From: Gammaproteobacteria bacterium
Lineage (GTDB): Bacteria; Pseudomonadota; Gammaproteobacteria; Pseudomonadales; Azotimanducaceae
Assembly (NCBI GenBank): GCA_021773555.1
Contig: JAJFKA010000041.1
Coordinates: forward strand, 21,650-85,649
Length of the DNA: 64,000 nucleotides
Reading direction: 5' to 3'
Numbering within the stretch: position 1 is the first letter of the stretch; each line of letters opens with the position of its first letter. A program made the position numbers and the translations under genes. The notes beneath the pieces are model-generated. The model was not told the origin of the DNA. It worked only from the letters and a program-made list of their open reading frames with translations, and did not search any database. Shown in pieces: positions 27,254 through 38,331 of this stretch.

Positions 27254-28294
27254 GTGGCTGAACCTGAAGTAAGTGAAAAAGCACAACGGTTGCTAAAAGC
27301 GCTGGTCGAGCACTATATCGCGGATGGCCAGCCGGTAGCCTCCCGACGGCTTGCAGATACCTCTGAGCTGTCCATCAGCCCGGCGACAATCCGCAATATC
27401 ATTGCTGATCTGGAGGAGCGGGGATTCGTACGTGCGCCGCATACGTCCGCTGGCCGGATACCCACGCCAAAGGGATATCGGTTTTTTGTAGACTCGTTGA
27501 TTCAGGTCGAACCCCTGGCTGAATACGACCTGAAGCACCTGACTCGCAGCCTTGATCCCAGTTTGACGGCGCCGGAACTGGTCGAATCCGCCTCCGGCCT
27601 GTTATCAGAAGTAACGCGCATGGCGGGTCTTGTCACAATCCCGAAGCGTGAGCAGGGGCTGTTGCGGCACGTTGAATTTCTTAGCCTGAGTGACAATCGG
27701 GTGCTGGCAATCATGGTCCTGGACGACCATGAGGTACAGAATCGTGTCATTTACACGAAGGAAACCTACACCGAAGTGCAGTTGCGCGAGGCTGCTAATT
27801 TCATCAATCACCAGTTTGCCGGGCAGGTGTTGGATCGCGTTCGCGAAAAACTCATTTCATCGATGAAAAATGACCGGGAAAATATGAACTCGCTGATGCT
27901 GGCGACACTTGAGGTCGTGGGACAGGCCTTTGAATCCGAGGCCCGGGACGATTTTGTAGTGGCCGGTCAGGACAACCTGTTTGAACTTGCCCCAGACCAG
28001 GCACTTGAGGACATTCGCGAACTGTTCAAAGCGTTCTCGCTAAAGGGCGACATCCTGCATTTGCTTGACCGCTGTCTTGATACCCAGGGTGTCCAGTTGT
28101 TCATTGGCCAGGAATCCGGCTATGAACTGCTCGAAGATTGTACCGTGGTCACCTCTCCCTATCAGATCGATGGTGTACTGGTCGGCGTGCTCGGCGTTAT
28201 CGGTCCCACCAGGATGGCCTATGAGCGCGTTATTCCCATCGTTGACGCGACCGCGCGCGTACTCAGTGCGGCGCTTGAGTCATCCAGACGCTAA
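27254..28294 (+). CDS. hrcA: Heat-inducible transcription repressor HrcA
   Basis: A 346-residue HrcA. The N-terminal winged helix includes SRRLADTSELSISPATIRNIIADLEERGFV and HTSAGRIPTPKGYRFFVD, followed by the GAF-like and dimerisation domains. It normally represses chaperone genes by binding CIRCE operators and needs GroEL for activity. It begins at GTG with AGAGAG upstream and lies just before grpE. I found no CIRCE inverted repeat upstream of hrcA, grpE or dnaK, so its targets are probably elsewhere (for example groESL). Confidence 0.95.
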   Translation: MAEPEVSEKAQRLLKALVEHYIADGQPVASRRLADTSELSISPATIRNIIADLEERGFVRAPHTSAGRIPTPKGYRFFVDSLIQVEPLAEYDLKHLTRSLDPSLTAPELVESASGLLSEVTRMAGLVTIPKREQGLLRHVEFLSLSDNRVLAIMVLDDHEVQNRVIYTKETYTEVQLREAANFINHQFAGQVLDRVREKLISSMKNDRENMNSLMLATLEVVGQAFESEARDDFVVAGQDNLFELAPDQALEDIRELFKAFSLKGDILHLLDRCLDTQGVQLFIGQESGYELLEDCTVVTSPYQIDGVLVGVLGVIGPTRMAYERVIPIVDATARVLSAALESSRR

Positions 28295-28309
28295 AACCTC
28301 TTCCAAACC

Positions 28310-28337
28310 CTTGAATGCTGCCGCGTGATCCCCATAT
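28310..28337 (+). promoter_or_regulatory. Sigma-32 heat-shock promoter before grpE
   Basis: CTTGAAT (28310-28316), a 13-base spacer and CCCCATAT (28330-28337) match the RpoH consensus CTTGAAA-N(11-16)-CCCCATnT almost exactly. The grpE ATG lies 36 bases beyond. Confidence 0.85.
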
Positions 28338-28373
28338 AGGGGAGACGTATTATAGTCATGCGGAGCACGACGT

Positions 28374-28982
28374 ATGCCCAATCCGGGAGAAGAACCTAAT
28401 AACATTGATCCAGGAACGGACGAAATTCTGCCGCTGGAAGTCGAAGATCTGGAGCAGGAACTATTGCCTGGAGACGAGGAGCAGGATGATACCGGCGCGC
28501 CGGTAACCGTTGAGCGACGCCTCGAGACCGCGCTGCAGGAAGCAGATAAGTTCAGGGACATGGCGCTTCGCGCCGAAGCAGAGATGCAGAATGTGCGCCG
28601 CCGCGCCGAACGGGATGTCGAGAACGCGCACAAGTATGGCATTGAGAAATTTGTAGCCAATCTGTTGCCGGTCCTGGATGGTATTGAAAAAGCCGTGGAA
28701 TCGTCGGAAGCGGTCGCGGGTAAGGATGCCGATGATCCGGTACTGGTGGGAATCAGGCTTTGCCATAAGTTGTTGTTGGATGTGCTGGTGAAGGAGAACA
28801 TCGAGGTCATTGATCCGGTGGGTCAACCCTTCGATCCCAACGAGCATCAGGCGATGTCCATGATCGAGAACCCGGATATGGAACCGAACTCGGTTTGCGC
28901 GGTAGTACAAAGAGGTTACAAGTTGAATGCCCGGCTGGTCAGACCAGCGATGGTCATGGTTTCCAAAGCACCTGGAGATTAA
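28374..28982 (+). CDS. grpE: Nucleotide exchange factor GrpE
   Basis: A 202-residue GrpE, which releases ADP from DnaK. The acidic, low-complexity N-terminus (residues 1-45) is followed by a long coiled coil (RDMALRAEAEMQNVRRRAERDVENAHKYGIEKF) and a beta-wing domain ending GYKLNARLVRPAMVMVSK. It begins the grpE-dnaK-dnaJ chaperone set and is preceded by a sigma-32 promoter. Confidence 0.96.
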   Translation: MPNPGEEPNNIDPGTDEILPLEVEDLEQELLPGDEEQDDTGAPVTVERRLETALQEADKFRDMALRAEAEMQNVRRRAERDVENAHKYGIEKFVANLLPVLDGIEKAVESSEAVAGKDADDPVLVGIRLCHKLLLDVLVKENIEVIDPVGQPFDPNEHQAMSMIENPDMEPNSVCAVVQRGYKLNARLVRPAMVMVSKAPGD

Positions 28983-28993
28983 TCAGACAAAAC

Positions 28994-29021
28994 CTTGAAT
29001 TTATCTGATCGAGGCCAATAT
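28994..29021 (+). promoter_or_regulatory. Sigma-32-like promoter before dnaK
   Basis: CTTGAAT (28994-29000), a 13-base spacer and GCCAATAT (29014-29021; six of eight consensus bases). It repeats the arrangement seen before grpE and would give dnaK its own heat-shock transcript. A small CCTGG-CGAA-CCAGG hairpin follows at 29054-29067 in the leader. Confidence 0.65.
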
Positions 29022-29091
29022 AGGACTCAGCAGTTAACAACATACCTGTTCCGCCTGGCGAACCAGGTTAGACAATTGGAGATTATTAATA

Positions 29092-31017
29092 ATGGGTAAA
29101 ATCATAGGCATCGACCTCGGGACCACAAACTCCTGTGTGGCAATTATGGAAGGCGGTGATCCCAAAATCATTGAAAATTCCGAAGGTGACCGAACCACGC
29201 CTTCCGTTGTGGGCTACAGCGACGATGAGATTCTGGTTGGTCAGGCCGCAAAGCGGCAGTCTGTCACCAATCCCCAGAACACAATATATGCTGTAAAGCG
29301 CCTGATTGGCCGCCAGTTTGACGACGAGGTCGTCCAGCGTGATATCAAGATGGTGCCATACAAGATTACCAAAGCTGACAATGGCGATGCCTGGGTTGAG
29401 GTGAAAGGCGAGAAGCTGGCACCACCACAGGTGTCCGCACAGATCCTGGCGAAGATGAAGAAAACTGCCGAGGATTATCTGGGAGAAGCCGTGACTGAAG
29501 CAGTGATCACGGTACCTGCCTATTTTAATGATTCCCAGCGGCAGGCAACCAAGGACGCTGGTCGAATTGCTGGCCTGGATGTAAAACGCATCATCAATGA
29601 GCCGACAGCGGCAGCGCTGGCCTATGGGATGGACCGCTCCAAAGGTGATTCAACGATTGCCGTTTATGACCTGGGCGGTGGTACTTTCGATATCTCGATC
29701 ATAGAAATCGCGGATGTTGATGGCGAAAAACAATTCGAGGTGCTGTCCACCAATGGTGATACTTTCCTCGGTGGTGAAGATTTTGATATGTGCCTGATCG
29801 AGTATCTGGCAGAAGAATTCAAGAAAGAAAGTGGCATGGACCTGCACAATGATCCGTTGGCACTGCAGCGTCTGAAAGAGGCCGCAGAAAAAGCGAAGAT
29901 TGAGTTGTCCAGCAGCAACCAGACAGAAGTGAACCTGCCTTATATTACCGCTGATGCCAGTGGTCCGAAGCACCTGGTTATCAAGGTCACTCAGGCGAAA
30001 CTGGAGTCTCTGGTTGAAGCGCTGGTTAACCGAACGCTGGAGCCACTGAGGCTGGCGCTCAAGGATGCGGATCTCAGCGTCTCTGATATCAACGATATTA
30101 TTCTCGTTGGTGGTCAGACCAGAATGCCGCTGGTACAGAAGAAAGTGAAAGAATTCTTCGGTAAGGAGCCTCGTAAAGACGTAAATCCTGATGAAGCCGT
30201 TGCGCTGGGTGCCTCAATTCAGGCTGCAGTCCTGGCTGGTGATGTGAAAGATGTCTTGCTGCTGGATGTGACACCATTGTCACTGGGTATTGAGACCATG
30301 GGTGGCGTCATGAGTGCGTTGATTGAAAAGAACACAACGATTCCGACCAAGAAATCCCAGGTGTTCTCCACTGCCGAAGACAACCAACCGGCGGTGACAA
30401 TTCATGTACTGCAGGGTGAACGTAAACAAGCAGCGCAGAACAAATCACTGGGGCGATTTGATCTGGCGGAGATTCCGCCGTCCCCGAGAGGAACGCCACA
30501 GATCGAGGTGAGTTTTGATCTGGACGCCAATGGTATCCTGAATGTTTCTGCCAAGGACAAGGTCACCGGGAAAGAACAGTCAATCGTGATCAAGGCTTCC
30601 AGTGGATTGAGTGACGACGAAATCCAGCAGATGGTGACGGACGCAGAGTCCCACGCCGAGGAAGACCGCAAGTTTGAAGAACTGGTGACCGCCCGTAATC
30701 ATGCAGATGCCATGATTCATGCGACGAAGAAGACCCTGGAAGAAGCAGGCGACAAAGTCGGTGAAGCAGAAAAGACCAGCATCGACGCTGCCATCGCTGA
30801 GCTTGAAACGGCGATTAAGTCTGGAGACAAGGCGGATATCGAAGCTAAAACGCAGAAACTGACAGAGGTTTCCTCGGAATTGGCCCAGCGCATATACGCA
30901 GAACAGGCCCAGGCGGGTGCTGATGCTGGAGCCGCTGATGGGTCTGCGGGAGGATCAGATGATTCAGACGCAGTTGACGCGGAATTTGAAGAAGTGAAGG
31001 AAGACAAACAAGCCTGA
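29092..31017 (+). CDS. dnaK: Chaperone DnaK (Hsp70)
   Basis: A 641-residue Hsp70. The ATPase domain starts [21 protein letters not shown] and includes [13 protein letters not shown] and [10 protein letters not shown]. The linker [16 protein letters not shown] joins the substrate-binding domain. The C-terminus has a Gly/Ala-rich stretch ending [11 protein letters not shown], close to the conserved EEVKD-like tail. GGAG lies about 12 bases before the ATG. Works with DnaJ and GrpE, encoded on either side. Confidence 0.98.
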   Translation: MGKIIGIDLGTTNSCVAIMEGGDPKIIENSEGDRTTPSVVGYSDDEILVGQAAKRQSVTNPQNTIYAVKRLIGRQFDDEVVQRDIKMVPYKITKADNGDAWVEVKGEKLAPPQVSAQILAKMKKTAEDYLGEAVTEAVITVPAYFNDSQRQATKDAGRIAGLDVKRIINEPTAAALAYGMDRSKGDSTIAVYDLGGGTFDISIIEIADVDGEKQFEVLSTNGDTFLGGEDFDMCLIEYLAEEFKKESGMDLHNDPLALQRLKEAAEKAKIELSSSNQTEVNLPYITADASGPKHLVIKVTQAKLESLVEALVNRTLEPLRLALKDADLSVSDINDIILVGGQTRMPLVQKKVKEFFGKEPRKDVNPDEAVALGASIQAAVLAGDVKDVLLLDVTPLSLGIETMGGVMSALIEKNTTIPTKKSQVFSTAEDNQPAVTIHVLQGERKQAAQNKSLGRFDLAEIPPSPRGTPQIEVSFDLDANGILNVSAKDKVTGKEQSIVIKASSGLSDDEIQQMVTDAESHAEEDRKFEELVTARNHADAMIHATKKTLEEAGDKVGEAEKTSIDAAIAELETAIKSGDKADIEAKTQKLTEVSSELAQRIYAEQAQAGADAGAADGSAGGSDDSDAVDAEFEEVKEDKQA

Positions 31018-31042
31018 TATTGGCGAGTTTGTTCTACCAAAA

Positions 31043-31081
31043 AAGGGCTGGGCCAGACATCATTTGTCGGGTCCGGCCTTT
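31043..31081 (+). terminator. Intercistronic hairpin between dnaK and dnaJ
   Basis: Bases 31043-31059 pair with 31065-31081 with one mismatch and a few G-U pairs around a five-base loop. The run of T after it is weak, so it probably attenuates or stabilises the dnaK message rather than fully stopping transcription. Confidence 0.5.
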
Positions 31082-31187
31082 CCGTTGTTGTAAGTGAAGG
31101 TAATCCTGGCTGGGTATGGCGCATTAACAAAGGCAAAGTGGCCGATCACTCCGGGCACAAAAATAGCGAAAACGGTTAACAATCGAT

Positions 31188-32309
31188 ATGGCAAAACGTG
31201 ATTACTATGAGGTTCTCGGGGTAGAACGTAACGCTTCCGTCCCGGATATTAAGAAAGCCTACCGGCGTCTCGCTATGAAATACCATCCGGACCGCAATCC
31301 TGACGACGCGGATTCTGATGACAAGTTCAAGGAAGCCAGTGAAGCGGCAGAAGTACTAACCGATTCGGAAAAACGCTCGGCATACGATCAGTTCGGTCAT
31401 GCGGCAGTAGACGGTTCCGGCGCTGGAGGTTTTTCCGGTTCTGGCAGCTTCAGCTCAATCTTCGAGGATGTATTCGGAGATATTTTCAGCGGTGGCCGTG
31501 GGGGACAGAACCAGGTGCATCGCGGTTCTGATTTGAAGTACGTGCTTAACCTTGATCTGGAGCAGGCAGTCAGGGGAACCAATCCAAAAATCAATATCCC
31601 GACCCTGGTCCAGTGTGGTGAATGTGTCGGATCGGGTGCTAAAAAAGGCACTTCGCCGATCGATTGTGTGCAGTGCGGTGGCATGGGTCAGGTCACTGCC
31701 AGGCAAGGATTCTTTTCGATACAGCAAACCTGCCCGAGGTGTCGCGGTCGCGGCAAGGTCATATCAGACCCTTGTAACAAGTGTCACGGCCAGGGCCGGG
31801 TCGAAGAACAGAAAACCTTGTCGGTGAAAGTTCCACCGGGAGTTGATACAGGTGATCGCATCCGTCTGACGGGGCAAGGTGAAGCAGGTGCCAATGGTGG
31901 TCCCGCGGGTGATCTGTATGTGCAGATCAGTGTCAGGGACCACAAGATTTTTACCCGTGATGGCGAGGATCTCTATTGTGAAGTACCGATCAGTTTTGTC
32001 GATGCTGCACTCGGAGGAGAACTCGAGGTTCCGACCCTGGAAGGCAGAGTGAGCCTGAAGATACCTGCTGAAACCCAGACCGGAAAGCTGTTTCGCCTGC
32101 GCGGCAAGGGTGTCAATGTAACCCAGGTGAGGGGTGGTGGCGTGGGCGACCTGTATTGCAGGATCGCAGTGGAAACGCCGGTCAATCTTTCCAAAAAGCA
32201 AAAAGAGCTGTTGCGGGAATTTGCCGGTGAGTACAGTGCCAAACAGTCGCCGAGACAAACGGGCTGGCTGGATGGTGTGAAAAATTTTATCGATTCGCTG
32301 ACCGATTGA
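31188..32309 (+). CDS. dnaJ: Chaperone DnaJ
   Basis: A 373-residue type I Hsp40. The J-domain (residues 1-70) has the HPD motif in [10 protein letters not shown] Gly/Phe-rich segment follows (about 75-110). The zinc-binding domain has four CxxCxGxG repeats, beginning [24 protein letters not shown] and CNKCHGQG. The C-terminal substrate-binding domain completes the fold. It stimulates DnaK ATPase. Confidence 0.97.
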   Translation: MAKRDYYEVLGVERNASVPDIKKAYRRLAMKYHPDRNPDDADSDDKFKEASEAAEVLTDSEKRSAYDQFGHAAVDGSGAGGFSGSGSFSSIFEDVFGDIFSGGRGGQNQVHRGSDLKYVLNLDLEQAVRGTNPKINIPTLVQCGECVGSGAKKGTSPIDCVQCGGMGQVTARQGFFSIQQTCPRCRGRGKVISDPCNKCHGQGRVEEQKTLSVKVPPGVDTGDRIRLTGQGEAGANGGPAGDLYVQISVRDHKIFTRDGEDLYCEVPISFVDAALGGELEVPTLEGRVSLKIPAETQTGKLFRLRGKGVNVTQVRGGGVGDLYCRIAVETPVNLSKKQKELLREFAGEYSAKQSPRQTGWLDGVKNFIDSLTD

Positions 32310-32340
32310 AAGGTCAGGGTTCTATCAAGAGGCTCCTTCA

Positions 32341-33159
32341 GTGAGCGTGATCAAAATTGGCGTGACCGGCGCCGCGGGCAAAATGGGACAGACGCTGATA
32401 AGGGAAGTCGCGGCCAGCGAAGGTCTTAAGCTCACGGCGGCCATTGAACACCCGGGCAGTTCGATGCTCGGCGTTGATGCTGGTGAATTAGCCGGCGTCG
32501 GCCATATGGATGTGGCCGTCGTTGATGATCTGTCCGCAGTCGTGGGAGAGTTCGACGTCCTGATTGACTTTACCATTGCGGCCGCTACCGTCAGCAATAT
32601 GGAGATCTGTGCTGCCGCTAATCGTAATATGATTATCGGTACCACGGGCCTCGATGATCCGCAGATACGACATCTGCACGTGCTCGGTGAGCACATGGCA
32701 GTGGTGTTTGCACCCAATTTCAGTGTCGGCGTTAATGCATCTTTCCGATTGTTACAGGTTGCTGCAGCAATTTTTGGCGACAGCGTGGATATCGAGATTC
32801 TCGAAACTCACCATCGACAGAAGGTTGATGCGCCTTCGGGAACAGCGCTCACCATGGGCAAAGTGATTGCGGACACGCTGGGTCGAGATCTCAAGGGTGT
32901 CGCGATTCACGGCCGGGTTGGCCATACGGGTGCCCGGAAGGCAAAGACAATTGGCTTTCATTCTGTGCGAGCGGGTGATGTTGTTGGAGAGCATACTGTG
33001 GTATTCGCGGGTCAGGGTGAGCGACTGGAGATAACCCATCGAGCCCACAGTCGACTGAATTTCGCCGAGGGTGCTTTGCGTGCCGCTGTCTGGGTCATGA
33101 CGCAACCGAAAGGTATTTATAATATGCAGGATGTACTCGGCCTCTCGCAGGCGCAATAG
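32341..33159 (+). CDS. dapB: 4-hydroxy-tetrahydrodipicolinate reductase
   Basis: A 272-residue NAD(P)H-dependent DapB in lysine and meso-diaminopimelate synthesis. The nucleotide-binding loop is GVTGAAGKMGQTLIRE, and the catalytic segment is ETHHRQKVDAPSGTAL, with the His/Lys pair. It starts with GTG, 31 bases after dnaJ, so it may be partly read from the dnaJ transcript. This dnaJ-dapB-carA order is as in pseudomonads. Confidence 0.97.
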   Translation: MSVIKIGVTGAAGKMGQTLIREVAASEGLKLTAAIEHPGSSMLGVDAGELAGVGHMDVAVVDDLSAVVGEFDVLIDFTIAAATVSNMEICAAANRNMIIGTTGLDDPQIRHLHVLGEHMAVVFAPNFSVGVNASFRLLQVAAAIFGDSVDIEILETHHRQKVDAPSGTALTMGKVIADTLGRDLKGVAIHGRVGHTGARKAKTIGFHSVRAGDVVGEHTVVFAGQGERLEITHRAHSRLNFAEGALRAAVWVMTQPKGIYNMQDVLGLSQAQ

Positions 33160-33194
33160 CCTGTCGGCCGGAGGACATAACCTGTCCCTGGTGA

Positions 33195-33223
33195 TTGCTA
33201 TAAAAGGTGTGCTCCACTAGAAT
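33195..33223 (+). promoter_or_regulatory. Candidate sigma-70 promoter of carAB
   Basis: TTGCTA (33195-33200), a 17-base spacer and TAGAAT (33218-33223). The predicted transcript starts near 33230 and passes through the hairpin/T-tract at 33266-33297 before reaching carA. Confidence 0.55.
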
Positions 33224-33234
33224 GTCGCGCCAGT

Positions 33235-33261
33235 ATGACACCTCCGTATTATGAGAATTAA
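33235..33261 (+). CDS. Possible leader peptide before carA (MTPPYYEN)
   Basis: An eight-codon ATG...TAA frame lies between the candidate promoter and the terminator hairpin. It contains two adjacent Tyr codons (UAU UAU). No good ribosome-binding site is visible, so translation is uncertain. Its placement resembles leader peptides in attenuation systems such as pyrBI. Confidence 0.25.
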   Translation: MTPPYYEN

Positions 33262-33265
33262 GAAG

Positions 33266-33297
33266 CGAGATGGGAGCAATCCCCTCTCGTTTTTTTT
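33266..33297 (+). terminator. Intrinsic terminator / candidate attenuator in the carA leader
   Basis: CGAGA-t-GGGA pairs with TCCC-c-TCTCG around a GCAA loop (33266-33289), followed by eight T residues (33290-33297). It could be the dapB terminator. Because a plausible promoter lies upstream of it, it could also regulate carAB by attenuation. Confidence 0.8.
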
Positions 33298-33338
33298 CGA
33301 AATACGCATCCTCAAATCACTGACCTGGAGACCAACTT

Positions 33339-34478
33339 TTGACTGGTAGCGCATTGCTTGCACTCGAAAACGGCCTGGTGTTGAAAGGTGTGGCTATTGG
33401 CGCCGCCGGGCGCGCGGTGGGTGAAGTGGTATTCAACACTGCAATGACCGGTTATCAGGAAATTCTCACCGATCCTTCCTATGCCAGGCAAATTATTACT
33501 CTGACCCACCCACACATTGGCAATACCGGTACCAACAGCGAAGATGATGAATCTTCGGGTGTCTGGGCGTCCGGGCTCATCATTCGCGATTTACCCCTGG
33601 TGGCGAGCAACTGGCGGTCGGAATCCAGTTTGCAGGATTATCTGGTGGGCAGAGGGGTGGTTGCGATAGCGGAGATCGATACCCGGCGTTTAACCAGGGT
33701 GTTACGTGACGAGGGATCCCAGAAAGGCTGCGTGGTTGCGACGACGGCAGACGAGCCCATCGATGTTGAACAGGCGTTGGCCGAGGCCCGTGGTTTTGCG
33801 GGATTGAAAGGTATGGATCTAGCCCGGGAAGTCACCACCCAGGAGCCATACACCTGGGATGAAGGCACATGGCAATTTGGCACCGGATACGCCCGGCGGG
33901 AAACATTCGATTACCATGTGGTTGCCTACGATTTTGGTGTAAAGCGAAATATCCTTCGTATGCTGGTTGACCGTGGTTGTCGATTGACTGTGGTACCGGC
34001 GACGACCAGTGCATCAGAGGTTCAGGCACTTAAACCGGATGGTGTATTTCTGTCAAACGGACCCGGTGATCCTGACCCCTGCGATTATGCGATCACAGCG
34101 ATCGGGGAACTGCTGAAAACAGGCATTCCGATATTTGGAATCTGTCTCGGGCTCCAGTTGCTGGGTCTCGCCGCCGGTATGAAGACTCGGAAGATGAACC
34201 ACGGGCATCACGGCGCAAACCATCCGGTCAAAAATCTCAGTGATGGTACCGTATTAATCACCAGCCAGAATCATGGCTTCTGTATCGACGATACCAACCT
34301 GCCCGAGAATGTGCACATAACGCACCGATCGCTATTCGATGATTCGCTACAGGGCATTGCGCTGCGCAATCAACCGGCGTTCGGATTTCAGGGTCACCCT
34401 GAAGCAAGTCCGGGACCCCATGACGCCGCACCGCTGTTCGATCACTTTATTGATCTCATCAAGGGATGCAAAACCTAG
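33339..34478 (+). CDS. carA: Carbamoyl-phosphate synthase small subunit
   Basis: A 379-residue glutamine amidotransferase subunit feeding ammonia to CarB, for arginine and pyrimidines. The class I GATase motif [10 protein letters not shown] contains catalytic Cys269, the same number as in E. coli, and the His/Glu pair is in [11 protein letters not shown]. The start is TTG, with the conserved N-terminal SALLALENG immediately after it, and CTGGAG lies upstream. carB starts three bases after its stop. Confidence 0.97.
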   Translation: MTGSALLALENGLVLKGVAIGAAGRAVGEVVFNTAMTGYQEILTDPSYARQIITLTHPHIGNTGTNSEDDESSGVWASGLIIRDLPLVASNWRSESSLQDYLVGRGVVAIAEIDTRRLTRVLRDEGSQKGCVVATTADEPIDVEQALAEARGFAGLKGMDLAREVTTQEPYTWDEGTWQFGTGYARRETFDYHVVAYDFGVKRNILRMLVDRGCRLTVVPATTSASEVQALKPDGVFLSNGPGDPDPCDYAITAIGELLKTGIPIFGICLGLQLLGLAAGMKTRKMNHGHHGANHPVKNLSDGTVLITSQNHGFCIDDTNLPENVHITHRSLFDDSLQGIALRNQPAFGFQGHPEASPGPHDAAPLFDHFIDLIKGCKT

Positions 34479-34481
34479 GTT

Positions 34482-37400
34482 ATGCCGAGAAGAACCGACA
34501 TTGACAGTATATTGATTATAGGCGCCGGGCCCATCGTCATCGGCCAGGCATGCGAGTTTGATTACTCGGGCGCCCAGGCGTGTAAGGCGCTGAAAGATGA
34601 CGGATTCAGGGTGATTCTGGTGAATTCTAATCCCGCCACGATCATGACTGATCCTGCCATGGCTGATGCCACTTATATCGAGCCGATTAACTGGCAGACC
34701 GTGGCCAAAATCATCGAAAAGGAGCGACCCAACGCGCTCCTGCCGACCATGGGCGGACAAACGGCACTGAATTGTGCCCTGGACCTGGCCCGTGAAGGCA
34801 TACTCGAAAAATATAATGTGGAGCTGATCGGAGCGAGTCGGGAGGCGATTGACAAGGCGGAAGACAGACAGCTTTTTGATAATGCTATGAAACAGATTGG
34901 TCTTGAAACCCCTAACAGCGCCTTTGCTCATTCGTTGGAGGAAGCAAAGCAGGTTCAGGCGCAACTTGGATTTCCCTGTGTCATTCGGCCCTCTTTTACC
35001 ATGGGAGGCTCCGGGGGTGGGATTGCCTACAATCAGGAAGACTTTATTGAGATTTGTACGCGTGGTCTCGACCTGTCACCAACGAATGAGCTGCTGATTG
35101 ATGAGTCACTGCTGGGTTGGAAAGAATATGAAATGGAAGTAGTCCGGGATAAAAACGACAACTGCATCATTGTCTGTTCTATTGAAAATCTTGATCCCAT
35201 GGGTATCCACACGGGCGATTCGATCACCATTGCGCCGGCGCAGACGCTGACGGATAAGGAATACCAGATCATGCGCAATGCATCCATCGCTGTGCTGCGC
35301 GTCATCGGTGTCGAAACTGGCGGGTCCAATGTCCAGTTTGCCGTTGAACCGGGTACCGGCCGGCTGGTTATTATCGAGATGAATCCGCGTGTTTCCCGCT
35401 CCTCGGCGCTCGCCTCCAAGGCCACCGGATTTCCGATAGCCAAAGTTGCGGCCAAGCTGGCGGTGGGATACACGCTGGATGAACTGACAAACGATATAAC
35501 GGGCGGAATTACACCGGCGTCCTTCGAGCCGTCCATCGATTACATCGTTACCAAGATACCGAGATTTACGTTTGAAAAGTTTCCCCAGGCGGACAATGTG
35601 CTGACGACGCAGATGAAGTCTGTTGGCGAAGTCATGGCGATAGGTCGGACCTTCCAGGAATCCATGCAAAAAGCGTTGCGCGGGCTTGAAGTTGGAATTG
35701 ACGGGTTTACCCCGATCTTGTCTGGCGACGAGACCAATGCAGAGTCAATTTTACGCAAGGAACTCCGCGCAGCCGGTGCCGACAGAATTCGGTATCTGGC
35801 GGACGCGATTCGCTTCGGGTTCGAGATTGCGGAAATTAACGAGATCACGGGTATTGATCCATGGTTTCTGGTGCAGATCGAAGATATCGTGAATCGCGAA
35901 AATGTACTCGCAGGGCAAAACCTCGCAGCGTTGACTCGACTTGAGTTTCTGCAACTGAAACGACGTGGCTTCTCGGATTCCCGCATCGCGACTTTGCTTC
36001 ATGCGCAGGAAAGCGCCGTGCGAGCGAAACGGCTTAGTCTCGATGTGCGTCCCGTCTACCGCCGCGTTGATACCTGCGCTGCTGAGTTTGCCTCATCCAC
36101 TGCATACATGTACTCAACCTATGAAGATGAGTGCGAGGCGAATCCGACTGACAGGGAAAAAATCATTGTGTTGGGGGGAGGCCCGAATCGGATTGGTCAG
36201 GGCATTGAGTTTGATTATTGTTGTGTCCACGCCGCGCTGGCGATGCGCGAGGATGGTTACGAAACCATTATGGTTAATTGCAATCCGGAGACGGTTTCGA
36301 CCGACTATGACACCTCGGATCGCCTCTATTTTGAGCCGCTGACGCTCGAAGATGTACTCGCGATTGTTGAGCTTGAAAAGCCCAAAGGTGTGATCGTGCA
36401 GTTTGGCGGCCAGACCCCGCTCAATCTTGCCAATGCGTTGCAGGAAGCTGGTGTACCTATTATCGGCACGTCTCCGGATGCCATAGATCGGGCCGAGGAC
36501 CGGGAAAGGTTCCAGGTAATGATCGAAAAGCTCGGCCTTCGGCAACCGCCCAACAAAACCGTGAAGAATATCGAAGAAGGCATTGTCGCGGCGGATATGA
36601 TCGGTTACCCGCTGGTTGTGCGACCCTCGTATGTGCTTGGTGGTCGGGCCATGGAAATCGTCTACAACCAGGCTGAATTAACGAGCTACATGAAAAACGT
36701 GGTACTCGCATCGGAAGACTCTCCGATATTGCTGGATCGCTATCTTGACCAGGCCATTGAGGTGGACATTGACGCGGTTTGTGACGGCTCGGATGTAGTC
36801 ATCGGCGCAGTCATGGAGCACATTGAGCAGGCTGGTGTCCATTCCGGTGACTCTGCCTGCTCGCTACCCCCCTATTCCCTGAGCGCGGAAACGCTGGCGA
36901 TCATGCGTGATCAGGTAAAAGCCATGGCGCTGGAACTGGGTGTCATCGGCCTGATGAATGTCCAACTCGCGGTGCAGAATGGTGATGTTTACATTCTTGA
37001 GGTCAATCCGCGGGCTTCACGCACGGTCCCGTTTGTTTCAAAGTCGATCGGACGAAGCCTCGCGAAGATCGCAGCGCGATGTATGGCCGGTGTGTCCCTC
37101 GCAGAGCAGGGAATTACCACCGAGATAGTCCCCGATTACTTCTGCGTGAAGGAAGCCGTATTCCCCTTCGGAAAATTTCCAGGGGTTGACCCAATCCTCG
37201 GCCCGGAAATGAAGTCCACTGGTGAGGTGATGGGCGTGGGTGAAACCTTCGCCGAGGCATACGGCAAGGCGCAAATCGCGGCGGATGACCGAATTCCTTC
37301 CTCTGGCAAGGCCTTTTTGAGCGTTCGTGATGCGGACAAGGCGCAACTGCCGTCCATGGCCCGGGACCTGATTGCCCTGGGGTTCACACTGGTGGCGACA

Positions 37401-37709
37401 CGCGGTTCGGCACGCACGATCAGCGATGCGGGTATGGCCGTCGAGATCATCAACAAGGTCAAGGAAGGGCGCCCGGACGTGACGGATATGTTGAAGAACG
37501 GTGAGGTGGCGTTCATCATCAATACGACCGAGGGTAAGCAGGCAATTGCAGATTCCTTCGAAATCAGACGCACAGCGCTGCAATTTAAAGTGTGTTATAC
37601 GACGACCATGGCGGGAGGTCGTGCAAGTATCGCGGCTGTTCGGCACGGAGAGGAGACTGGTGTCTATCGACTGCAGGATTTGCTGCTTCGGGACACCACG
37701 CGCATTTAG
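34482..37709 (+). CDS. carB: Carbamoyl-phosphate synthase large subunit
   Basis: A 1075-residue CarB with two homologous ATP-grasp halves. The first begins [21 protein letters not shown] and the second [20 protein letters not shown]. The C-terminal MGS-like allosteric domain (about residues 935-1075) should bind UMP/ornithine regulators. Length equals the usual family length. Translationally close to carA. Confidence 0.98.
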   Translation: MPRRTDIDSILIIGAGPIVIGQACEFDYSGAQACKALKDDGFRVILVNSNPATIMTDPAMADATYIEPINWQTVAKIIEKERPNALLPTMGGQTALNCALDLAREGILEKYNVELIGASREAIDKAEDRQLFDNAMKQIGLETPNSAFAHSLEEAKQVQAQLGFPCVIRPSFTMGGSGGGIAYNQEDFIEICTRGLDLSPTNELLIDESLLGWKEYEMEVVRDKNDNCIIVCSIENLDPMGIHTGDSITIAPAQTLTDKEYQIMRNASIAVLRVIGVETGGSNVQFAVEPGTGRLVIIEMNPRVSRSSALASKATGFPIAKVAAKLAVGYTLDELTNDITGGITPASFEPSIDYIVTKIPRFTFEKFPQADNVLTTQMKSVGEVMAIGRTFQESMQKALRGLEVGIDGFTPILSGDETNAESILRKELRAAGADRIRYLADAIRFGFEIAEINEITGIDPWFLVQIEDIVNRENVLAGQNLAALTRLEFLQLKRRGFSDSRIATLLHAQESAVRAKRLSLDVRPVYRRVDTCAAEFASSTAYMYSTYEDECEANPTDREKIIVLGGGPNRIGQGIEFDYCCVHAALAMREDGYETIMVNCNPETVSTDYDTSDRLYFEPLTLEDVLAIVELEKPKGVIVQFGGQTPLNLANALQEAGVPIIGTSPDAIDRAEDRERFQVMIEKLGLRQPPNKTVKNIEEGIVAADMIGYPLVVRPSYVLGGRAMEIVYNQAELTSYMKNVVLASEDSPILLDRYLDQAIEVDIDAVCDGSDVVIGAVMEHIEQAGVHSGDSACSLPPYSLSAETLAIMRDQVKAMALELGVIGLMNVQLAVQNGDVYILEVNPRASRTVPFVSKSIGRSLAKIAARCMAGVSLAEQGITTEIVPDYFCVKEAVFPFGKFPGVDPILGPEMKSTGEVMGVGETFAEAYGKAQIAADDRIPSSGKAFLSVRDADKAQLPSMARDLIALGFTLVATRGSARTISDAGMAVEIINKVKEGRPDVTDMLKNGEVAFIINTTEGKQAIADSFEIRRTALQFKVCYTTTMAGGRASIAAVRHGEETGVYRLQDLLLRDTTRI

Positions 37710-37841
37710 CTGGACAAAAGCGGGCTGGTCTTTAACATTACCGGGAAAATCCGCGATAAGTATCCAGACGCGGCAATCCAGGATTAGTAGCGGTTCATAG
37801 GTGCACAGCGGTTCTGCTGTCACGATAAGTTTGGTGTAATT

Positions 37842-38318
37842 ATGGAAAAAATCCCAATGACTGGCCGCGGCGCCGAGGCACTTCGCGTTGAACTCACGCG
37901 TCTGAAGTCGGTTGAACGCCCGCGTATTGTCCAGGCAATTTCCGAGGCGCTGGCCCAGGGTGACCTGCGTGAGAATGCGGAATATCAGTATGCCAAGGAA
38001 GAGCAGGGATTTATTGAAGGCAGAATTCTGGAGATCGAAAACAAACTGTCATTGGCGCAAATCATTGAAATAAATGAAATAACACCTAGCGGGAAAGTGA
38101 TTTTCGGGACCACTGTGAGATTGCTTAACGTGGAGTCAGAGGAAGAGTTTATCTACCAGATCGTGGGCGATGATGAGGCCGATATCAAGGTGAATAAGAT
38201 CTCGGTATATTCACCCGTCGCGCGCGCCCTTGTGGGTAAAGAACTTGGCGATTGTGTGATCGTCAACACCCCCAGGGGTGACGTGGAGTATGAAATCTGC
38301 ACGATTGAACATATTTAG
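37842..38318 (+). CDS. greA: Transcription elongation factor GreA
   Basis: A 158-residue Gre factor that rescues backtracked RNA polymerase. The N-terminal coiled coil contains the acidic tip around [17 protein letters not shown] (the Asp and Glu that help RNA cleavage). The C-terminal FKBP-like domain ends [13 protein letters not shown]. Separated from carB by 132 bases. Confidence 0.97.
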   Translation: MEKIPMTGRGAEALRVELTRLKSVERPRIVQAISEALAQGDLRENAEYQYAKEEQGFIEGRILEIENKLSLAQIIEINEITPSGKVIFGTTVRLLNVESEEEFIYQIVGDDEADIKVNKISVYSPVARALVGKELGDCVIVNTPRGDVEYEICTIEHI

Positions 38319-38331
38319 CCCAGGGCATCTT

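Noticed and set aside
27039..28373. CIRCE operator around hrcA/grpE
   Set aside because: Searched by eye for TTAGCACTC-N9-GAGTGCTAA on both strands; not present.
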